A DNA stretch of 64,000 bases, taken from the NCBI RefSeq assembly GCF_003116035.1, contig NZ_LGQW01000015.1:6454983-6518982 (forward strand), read 5' to 3'. Shown here in pieces: positions 58,340 to 64,000 of the stretch. A program made the position numbers and the translations under genes. How positions within the stretch are numbered: position 1 is the first letter of the stretch; each line of letters opens with the position of its first letter. The notes under the pieces are model-generated. The model was not told where the DNA came from, did no database searches, and saw nothing but the letters and a program-made list of their open reading frames with translations. This stretch comes from Azospirillum sp. TSH64 (lineage in GTDB: Bacteria; Pseudomonadota; Alphaproteobacteria; Azospirillales; Azospirillaceae).

Positions 58340-59101
58340 ATGGAACGTTCACGCACGTCGCTGACGGTGGAGGGTCGCAAGGTTCCGCTGTGCCTGTTCA
58401 GGCCCGCGGTTGCCGGGCCGCTGCCCGGACTGCTGTATTTCCATGGCGGCGGCTTCACCTCCGGCTCCGTCGAGGAGGTGGAGATCACGGCGACGGCGCT
58501 GGCGGAGAGCATTCCGGCGCTGGTGGTCGCCGTCGGCTATGCGCTGGCCCCCGCCAATCCCTTCCCCGCCGCCATCGAGGATGCCCATGCCGCAGCGGTG
58601 TGGCTGGCGGAGCGGGCCGGGCCGCTCGGCGTCGCCGGCCACGATGCCGGCGGGCATGTCGCGGTGTCGCTCACCCTGCTCGCCCGCGACCGCGGCGGGC
58701 CGGAGATCGCGGCGCAGGCGCTGTTCGGGCCGATGCTCGATCCCAGCCTGACGCGGGTGGGGGACGGCGAAGGCAGCGTGACGGACTGCGCGCGCTGTTA
58801 CCGCGCCTATCTGCCGGAGGCGGCGCTGCGGCTGCATCCCTATGCGGCACCGCTGGAATCGCGCCGGCTCGGCCGGCTGCCGCCGATCCTGATCGCCACG
58901 GCGCAGAACGACGTGCTGCGGCCGGAGGCGGAAAGCTATGCCGCCCGGCTGATCGACGCCGGGGTGCCGACCGAGGTCACCCGCTTTGCCGGGGTCAGCC
59001 ATGCCGGCCTCGCCAACCACCCGCCGGCGCTGGCCGCCGCGGCCGATTTCTTCCGGCGCCGCCTGACCGGCGCCCGTCCCGACACTTCAAGCAGCAGGTA
59101 A
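58340..59101 (+). CDS. Alpha/beta hydrolase with Asp at the nucleophile position
   Basis: A 253-residue alpha/beta hydrolase of the HSL-like group: oxyanion HGGGF at residues 35-39, VVVAVGYALAPANPFPAAIED, and the final His in GVSHAGLANHP. The nucleophile elbow reads AGHDAGGH, with Asp102 where esterases have Ser, so it may be a dehalogenase- or epoxide-hydrolase-like variant or may be inactive. It precedes the RND adaptor by 4 nt and forms part of that operon. The ATG at 58340 lacks a good ribosome site; a TTG at 58301 is in frame. Confidence 0.78.
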   Translation: MERSRTSLTVEGRKVPLCLFRPAVAGPLPGLLYFHGGGFTSGSVEEVEITATALAESIPALVVAVGYALAPANPFPAAIEDAHAAAVWLAERAGPLGVAGHDAGGHVAVSLTLLARDRGGPEIAAQALFGPMLDPSLTRVGDGEGSVTDCARCYRAYLPEAALRLHPYAAPLESRRLGRLPPILIATAQNDVLRPEAESYAARLIDAGVPTEVTRFAGVSHAGLANHPPALAAAADFFRRRLTGARPDTSSSR

Positions 59102-59105
59102 CGTC

Positions 59106-60269
59106 ATGTCCCGCAAGACACTTTCCCTTCTGATCGCGGCCGGTGTTTCCGTGGCGGCGCTGACCGGCGCCGTCACCCTGCGAAGCCCGGCCGAAGCGCA
59201 AACCGCCTCGCCCGCCCCGCCGCCGGCCGAGGTGGATGTCGCCACCGTGCTGGCCCGGCCGGTGACGGACTGGCAGTCCTATTCCGGCCGGCTGGAGGCG
59301 GTGGACCGCGTCGACATCCGGCCGCAGGTGCCCGGCACCATCGTCGCCGTGCATTTCCGCAACGGCGCGCTGGTGAAACAGGGCGACGTGCTGTTCACCA
59401 TCGACCCCCGCCCCTATGAGGCGGAGGTGGCGCGGGCCGAGGCGCAGGTCGCGGCGGCGCAGGCGCGGGTGCGCTTCACCGTCGCCGACCTCGACCGCGC
59501 GCAGAAGCTGGTGCGCGACGACACCATCTCGCGCAGCACCATGGACCAGCGCGACAACGCCGCCCGCGAGGCGGCGGCCAACCTGAAGGCGGCGCAGGCG
59601 GCGCTGGACATCGCGCGGCTCAATCTCGGCTACACGCGGGTGACGGCGCCGGTGTCGGGCCGGGTGTCGCGGGCGGAACGGACGGTCGGCAATGTGGTGG
59701 CCGCCGGTGCGGCCGCCGAGCCGCTGACGACGCTGGTGTCGCAGTCGCCGATCTATGCGTCGTTCGACGTCGATGAGCAGACCTATCTGCGCCACATCGC
59801 GCCGATGCGCGATTCGGGCACCATCCCGGTCCGGCTCGGCCTCGCCAACGAGGAGGAGTATTCGCGGTCGGGCATGGTCGAGCATGTCGACAACCGGCTG
59901 GACAGCGTGTCGGGCACCATCCGCGTGCGCGCCCGCTTCGACAACGGCGACGGCACGCTGGTGCCGGGGCTCTATGCACGGGTGAAGGTGGGGGGCACCA
60001 AGCCCTACGACGCGCTGCTGGTCGACGACCGCGCCATCGGCACCGACCAGGACAAGAAGTTCGTCCTGGTGGTGACGGCGGAGAACAAGGTGGAATACCG
60101 GCCGGTGAAGCTCGGCACCTTGCAGAACGGGCTGCGCGTGGTGACGGCGGGGCTGTCGGCCGGCGAGCAGGTGGTGGTCAACGGCATGCAGCACGCCCGG
60201 CCGGGCATGGCGGTGACGCCGAAGACGGTCGCCATGGGGACGGAGAAAACCCAGACGGCGGCCCGCTAA
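59106..60269 (+). CDS. RND efflux periplasmic adaptor (membrane fusion protein)
   Basis: A 387-residue adaptor with an N-terminal signal or anchor segment, then RPVTDWQSYSGRLEAVDRVDIRPQVPGTI (lipoyl half), an Ala/Arg-rich alpha-hairpin (residues ~100-165), the second lipoyl half TRVTAPVSGRVSRAERTVGN, and beta-barrel and membrane-proximal domains ending GEQVVVNGMQHARPGM. This is the AcrA/MexA pattern. It links the inner-membrane pump encoded next to an outer-membrane channel that is not in the window. Confidence 0.93.
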   Translation: MSRKTLSLLIAAGVSVAALTGAVTLRSPAEAQTASPAPPPAEVDVATVLARPVTDWQSYSGRLEAVDRVDIRPQVPGTIVAVHFRNGALVKQGDVLFTIDPRPYEAEVARAEAQVAAAQARVRFTVADLDRAQKLVRDDTISRSTMDQRDNAAREAAANLKAAQAALDIARLNLGYTRVTAPVSGRVSRAERTVGNVVAAGAAAEPLTTLVSQSPIYASFDVDEQTYLRHIAPMRDSGTIPVRLGLANEEEYSRSGMVEHVDNRLDSVSGTIRVRARFDNGDGTLVPGLYARVKVGGTKPYDALLVDDRAIGTDQDKKFVLVVTAENKVEYRPVKLGTLQNGLRVVTAGLSAGEQVVVNGMQHARPGMAVTPKTVAMGTEKTQTAAR

Positions 60270-60302
60270 GACACGAACAAGACGGGTGTGCGCCTTTCCT
60301 AA

Positions 60303-60327
60303 CCCTCCTCGCGAAATGCGGGGAGGG
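60303..60327 (+). repeat. Small palindromic element between adaptor and pump genes
   Basis: CCCTCCTCGC and GCGGGGAGGG form a 10-bp stem with one mismatch and a 5-nt loop in the 88-nt gap before the pump gene. It resembles, in shorter form, the CCCTCTCCCC...GGGGAGAGGG element at 63552-63688, so it may be a copy of the same intergenic repeat family. Confidence 0.5.
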
Positions 60328-60357
60328 ATGGGGAGCGTGCAGCCTGGGAGACCCCAG

Positions 60358-63300
60358 ATGAACATCTCGAAATTCTTCATCGACAGGCCGATCTTTGCCG
60401 GCGTGCTGTCGGTGGCTCTGTTCCTGGCGGGGGCCATCGCGGTCTTCCGCCTGCCGATTTCCGAATATCCGGAGGTGGTGCCGCCGTCCGTCGTGGTGCG
60501 CGCGCAGTTCCCCGGCGCCAATCCAAAGGTCATCGCCGAGACCGTCGCCTCCCCGCTGGAGGAGCAGATCAACGGCGTCGAAGGCATGCTCTACATGCAG
60601 TCGCAGGCCAACAGCGACGGCAACCTGGCGCTGACGGTGACCTTCAAGCTGGGCACCGACCCGGACAAGGCGCAGCAGCTGGTGCAGAACCGCGTGGCGC
60701 AGGCGATGCCGCGGCTGCCGTCCGACGTGCAGCGGCTGGGCGTCGCCACGGTGAAAAGCTCGCCGACGCTGACCATGGTCGTCCATCTGCTGTCGCCCAA
60801 CGACCGCTATGACATGACGTACCTGCGCAACTACGCGGTGCTGAACGTCAAGGACCGGCTGACCCGCATTTCCGGCGTCGGCGAGGTGCAGGTGTGGGGG
60901 GCCGGCGACTATGCCATGCGGGTGTGGCTCGACCCCGGCAAGGTGGCGCAGCGCGGGATGACCGCGACCGACGTGGTCAACGCCATCCGCGAACAGAATG
61001 TCCAGGTGGCGGCCGGCGTGATCGGCGCCTCGCCCTCGCTGCCCGACGTGCCGATGCAGCTGTCGATCAACGCGCGCGGCCGGCTGAAGACCGCCGACGA
61101 GTTCGGCGACATCGTGCTGAAGACCGGCGATGAGGGCGGCGTCACCCGGCTGCGCGACGTGGCGCGGGTGGAGCTGGCCGCGGCGCAGTATGGGCTGCGC
61201 TCGCTGCTCGACAACAAGCCGGCGGTGGCGCTCGGCATCACCCAGACGCCGGACGCCAACGCGCTCGCCATCTCCGACGAGGTGCGCAAGGTGATGGCGG
61301 AGCTGAAGGGCGACATGCCCGACGGCGTCGACTACTCCATCGTCTACGACCCGACGCAGTTCGTCCGCTCCTCCATCGAGGCCGTCATCCACACGCTCTT
61401 GGAAGCGGTGGCGCTGGTCGTGCTGGTGGTGATCGTCTTCCTGCAAACCTGGCGGGCGTCGATCATCCCGCTGCTGGCGGTGCCGATCTCCATCGTCGGC
61501 ACCTTCTCGCTGCTGCTGGCCTTCGGCTTCTCGATCAACGCGCTGTCGCTGTTCGGCATGGTGCTGGCCATCGGCATCGTCGTCGACGACGCCATCGTCG
61601 TGGTCGAGAATGTCGAGCGCAACATCGCGTCCGGCCTGTCGGCCCGCGATGCCACCATCCGCGCCATGCAGGAGGTCAGCGGCCCGATCATCGCGATTGC
61701 GCTGACTCTGGTCGCCGTCTTCGTGCCGCTGGCGGCGATGACCGGCCTGACCGGCGAGTTCTACAAGCAGTTCGCGATGACCATCGCGATCTCCACCGTG
61801 ATCTCCGCCTTCAACTCGCTGACCCTGTCGCCGGCCCTGGCGGCTGTGCTGCTGCGCGGCCACGACGAGCCGCAGGACTGGCTGACCCGTGCGATGAACC
61901 GGGTGTTCGGCGGCTTCTTCCGGCTGTTCAACCGGGTGTTCCACCGGGCGTCGGAGGGCTATGGCCGCGGCGTCGGCGGGGTGGTGCGGCGCAAGGGCGT
62001 CATGCTGGCGGTCTATGCGCTGCTGATCGGCGCCACGGTGCTGCTCGGCCGCTCGGTGCCGTCGGGCTTCGTGCCGATGCAGGACAAGGAGTATCTGATC
62101 AGCTTCGCCCAGCTTCCCAACGGCGCCTCGCTCGACCGGACGGAGGCGGTGATCCGCGAGATGACCGACATCGCGCTGAAGCGTCCCGGCGTGCAGAGCG
62201 CCGTCGCCTTCCCCGGCCTGTCGGTGAACGGCTTCACCAACTCGTCCAGCGCCGGCATCGTCTTCGTCACGCTGAAGCCCTTTGCCGAGCGCAAGGATCC
62301 GTCGCTGTCGGCCGGCGCCATCGCCATGGACTTGCAGCAGCGCTATGCCGGGCTGAAGGAGGCCTTCGTCGCCATCTTCCCGCCGCCGCCGGTGATGGGA
62401 CTGGGGCAGCTGGGCGGCTTCAAGATGCAGCTGGAGGACCGCGGCAACCTCGGCTACGAGGCGCTGAGCGAGGCGGTGAACGCCTTCGTCAAGCGGGCGG
62501 CGCAGACGCCGGAGCTGGGGCCGACCTTCTCCGCCTACCAGATCAACGTGCCGCAGCTGGACGTCGATCTCGACCGGGTGAAGGCCAAGCAGCTGGGCGT
62601 CAATGTCGCCGACGTGTTCGACACCATGCAGATCTATCTGGGCTCGCTCTACGTCAACGACTTCAACGCCTTCGGCCGCGTCTACCAGGTGCGGGTGCAG
62701 GCCGACGCGCCCTTCCGCGACACCGCCGACGACATCGGGCTCTTGAAGACCCGCAACGCGGCGGGGACCATGGTGCCGCTGTCGTCGCTGGTCACGGTGC
62801 AGCCGGGCTATGGGCCGGAGATGGTGGTGCGCTACAACGGCTTCACCGCCGCCGACGTCAATGGCGGGCCGGCGCCCGGCTTCTCCTCGGGACAGGCGGA
62901 AGCGGCGGCGGAGCGCATCGCGGCCGAGGTGCTGCCGCGCGGCGTCAAGCTGGAATGGACCGACCTGACCTATCAGAAGATCCTGGTCGGCAATGCGGGC
63001 CTCTGGGTGTTCCCGATCAGCGTGCTGCTGGTGTTCCTGGTGCTGGCCGCACAGTACGAGAGCCTGACCCTGCCGCTCGCCATCCTGCTGATCGTGCCGA
63101 TGAGCGTGCTGTCCGCCCTGTTCGGCGTGTGGCTGACCGGGGGCGACAACAACATCTTCACGCAGATCGGCTTCATGGTGCTGGTCGGCCTGTCGGCGAA
63201 GAACGCCATCCTGATCGTCGAGTTCGCCCGCGAACTGGAGCATGAGGGACGCAGCGTGGTGCAGGCGGCCATCGAGGCGAGCCGGCTGCGGCTGCGGCCG

Positions 63301-63546
63301 ATCCTGATGACCTCCATCGCCTTCATCATGGGCGTGGTGCCGCTGGTCACCTCCAGCGGGGCCGGCGCCGAGATGCGGCACGCCATGGGTGTGGCGGTGT
63401 TCGCCGGCATGATCGGCGTGACGCTGTTCGGTCTGGTGCTGACCCCGGTGTTCTACGTGCTGCTGCGCAAGCTGGCCGGAGCGGAGCGTCGGGTGGAAGC
63501 GCCGGCGGAAGGCGGGGTGCAGCCGGCGGAGTGGAAGATGGGGTGA
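60358..63546 (+). CDS. RND multidrug efflux pump, inner-membrane permease (AcrB/MexB type, HAE1)
   Basis: A 1062-residue RND transporter. It starts MNISKFFIDRPIFAGVLSV, followed by two large periplasmic loops and 12 membrane segments. The proton-relay Asp pair is in IGIVVDDAIVVVENVERNI, and GLSAKNAILIVEFARE with MGVVPLVTSSGAGAEMRHAMG marks the second half. It would export drugs or lipophilic compounds with the adaptor encoded upstream. The start at 60358 fits the family N-terminus exactly. No outer-membrane factor gene is adjacent. Confidence 0.96.
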   Translation: MNISKFFIDRPIFAGVLSVALFLAGAIAVFRLPISEYPEVVPPSVVVRAQFPGANPKVIAETVASPLEEQINGVEGMLYMQSQANSDGNLALTVTFKLGTDPDKAQQLVQNRVAQAMPRLPSDVQRLGVATVKSSPTLTMVVHLLSPNDRYDMTYLRNYAVLNVKDRLTRISGVGEVQVWGAGDYAMRVWLDPGKVAQRGMTATDVVNAIREQNVQVAAGVIGASPSLPDVPMQLSINARGRLKTADEFGDIVLKTGDEGGVTRLRDVARVELAAAQYGLRSLLDNKPAVALGITQTPDANALAISDEVRKVMAELKGDMPDGVDYSIVYDPTQFVRSSIEAVIHTLLEAVALVVLVVIVFLQTWRASIIPLLAVPISIVGTFSLLLAFGFSINALSLFGMVLAIGIVVDDAIVVVENVERNIASGLSARDATIRAMQEVSGPIIAIALTLVAVFVPLAAMTGLTGEFYKQFAMTIAISTVISAFNSLTLSPALAAVLLRGHDEPQDWLTRAMNRVFGGFFRLFNRVFHRASEGYGRGVGGVVRRKGVMLAVYALLIGATVLLGRSVPSGFVPMQDKEYLISFAQLPNGASLDRTEAVIREMTDIALKRPGVQSAVAFPGLSVNGFTNSSSAGIVFVTLKPFAERKDPSLSAGAIAMDLQQRYAGLKEAFVAIFPPPPVMGLGQLGGFKMQLEDRGNLGYEALSEAVNAFVKRAAQTPELGPTFSAYQINVPQLDVDLDRVKAKQLGVNVADVFDTMQIYLGSLYVNDFNAFGRVYQVRVQADAPFRDTADDIGLLKTRNAAGTMVPLSSLVTVQPGYGPEMVVRYNGFTAADVNGGPAPGFSSGQAEAAAERIAAEVLPRGVKLEWTDLTYQKILVGNAGLWVFPISVLLVFLVLAAQYESLTLPLAILLIVPMSVLSALFGVWLTGGDNNIFTQIGFMVLVGLSAKNAILIVEFARELEHEGRSVVQAAIEASRLRLRPILMTSIAFIMGVVPLVTSSGAGAEMRHAMGVAVFAGMIGVTLFGLVLTPVFYVLLRKLAGAERRVEAPAEGGVQPAEWKMG

Positions 63547-63551
63547 TACCT

Positions 63552-63688
63552 CCCTCTCCCCCCGGGGAGAGGGTCGGGGTGAGGGGGATGCATTGCGGAG
63601 CGCCGGTGTCAGTGCCGGCGCTCCGTTTTCTTTGAAAATCCTCGCGGTGCGTCCCCCTCACCCTAACCCTCTCCCCGGGGGGAGAGGG
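63552..63688. repeat. Inverted intergenic repeat (two 41-nt arms)
   Basis: Arms at 63552-63592 and 63648-63688 are reverse complements with three mismatches. Each contains the GC-rich core CTCTCCCC/GGGGAGAG. They enclose an independent terminator. The arm type resembles a widespread proteobacterial palindromic repeat placed between genes. Confidence 0.75.
63597..63633 (+). terminator. Rho-independent terminator of the RND operon
   Basis: GGAGCGCCGG (63597-63606) pairs perfectly with CCGGCGCTCC (63615-63624) around an 8-nt loop and is followed by GTTTTCTTT. It lies 50 nt after the pump stop, inside the inverted repeat. Confidence 0.85.
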
Positions 63689-63696
63689 GATTCTTG

Positions 63697-64000
63697 TCAT
63701 TCATCCGGCAGCATGTTCTTCGGCAGGTTTTCGCGGAAGATCACTTCCGCCCGCGGCGTTTCCACCCCCTGCATCGCCGGGCGGCCCGCGCGCAGGTTGG
63801 TGAAGATGCCGACGCAGGCCGACAGGGTGTTGCGCGGATCCTGGGTGATCACTGCGTCCAGCGCCCCGTCGATCAGCAGGCCGCGCGTCTCCGTCGTCAG
63901 GCCGTGGCCGATGAAGACCATCTCGCGTTCCCGCCGCGTCTCCTTCAGCGCGCGGGCCACCCCCTCCGCCCCGCCGCCGATATTATAGACCCCGGCAAGG
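63697..64000 (-). CDS. LacI-family transcriptional regulator, C-terminal part (cut by window edge)
   Basis: About 101 residues of the C-terminal effector-binding domain. GVYNIGGGAEGVARAL is the second-lobe motif typical of sugar-responsive LacI regulators with a periplasmic-binding-protein fold; FIGHGLTTETRGLLIDGALDAVITQDP follows, then NLRAGRP. The DNA-binding end is outside the window. It converges with the RND operon across the inverted repeat. Confidence 0.85.
   Translation of the reverse strand, partial: LAGVYNIGGGAEGVARALKETRREREMVFIGHGLTTETRGLLIDGALDAVITQDPRNTLSACVGIFTNLRAGRPAMQGVETPRAEVIFRENLPKNMLPDE

Noticed and set aside
60178-63381. A 1067-codon minus-strand open frame opposite the RND pump
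   Set aside because: Same composition artefact; the plus-strand AcrB-type protein is complete and canonical.

Overview
The window is high-GC DNA from an alphaproteobacterium. The gene content suggests a facultatively methylotrophic, autotrophic member of the Rhodospirillales, most like Azospirillum. This is inferred from red-type RuBisCO with CbbX, XoxF-type methanol dehydrogenase, formaldehyde-activating enzyme and a two-subunit formate dehydrogenase. The species cannot be fixed from sequence alone.

Layout. 1-12.5 kb holds general metabolism: the 3' end of gap, an FUSC-family exporter, a three-subunit periplasmic FAD dehydrogenase (cytochrome c, GMC flavoprotein, Tat subunit), a caspase-like protease, a LysR/SDR pair, a periplasmic asparaginase, a histidine phosphatase and a lipoprotein. 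12.5-30.1 kb is a C1 island. It contains an IS5 transposase scrap, fae, an orphan pqqA, a translationally coupled RibD-like/ATP-grasp/ATP-grasp operon, a PQQ-type ABC transporter, xoxF, xoxG, a fused xoxJ-rhodanese gene, two small exported proteins, a FolB-like aldolase, mfnB, and fdhA/fdhB on the minus strand. 30.4-40.4 kb is a complete cbb operon (cbbL-S-E-X-F-P-T-A, minus strand) with a divergent cbbR. 40.4-50.6 kb is a sugar operon: a DeoR regulator, deoC, a sugar ABC transporter, a DUF4432 epimerase-like protein, ribokinase and an FGGY kinase. 50.6-54 kb holds a LysR regulator, an HTH protein and a uracil/xanthine permease. 54.1-58.2 kb is an AT-richer island with a two-gene Hachiman-like defence system. 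58.3-64 kb holds an alpha/beta hydrolase with an RND efflux pump and the end of a LacI regulator.

How the parts fit. Methanol is oxidised in the periplasm by the lanthanide-dependent XoxF, with electrons passing to XoxG. Formaldehyde is captured on tetrahydromethanopterin by Fae. The neighbouring MfnB, FolB-like, RibD-like and ATP-grasp genes probably help build the methanopterin and methanofuran carriers. Formate goes to CO2 and NADH through FdhAB, and CO2 is refixed by the adjacent cbb operon. The core H4MPT enzymes (mtdB, mch, fhcABCD), pqqBCDE and mxaFI are not in the window.

Most notable observations: (1) a Hachiman-like pair whose HamA-like protein carries an extra N-terminal Cap4/DUF4297-type nuclease, while its own HamA core has lost the canonical catalytic residues; (2) a 19-bp dyad (TTGTY-N9-AACAW) shared by the regions upstream of fae, the ATP-grasp operon/ABC transporter and xoxF, which may define an uncharacterised methylotrophy regulon.
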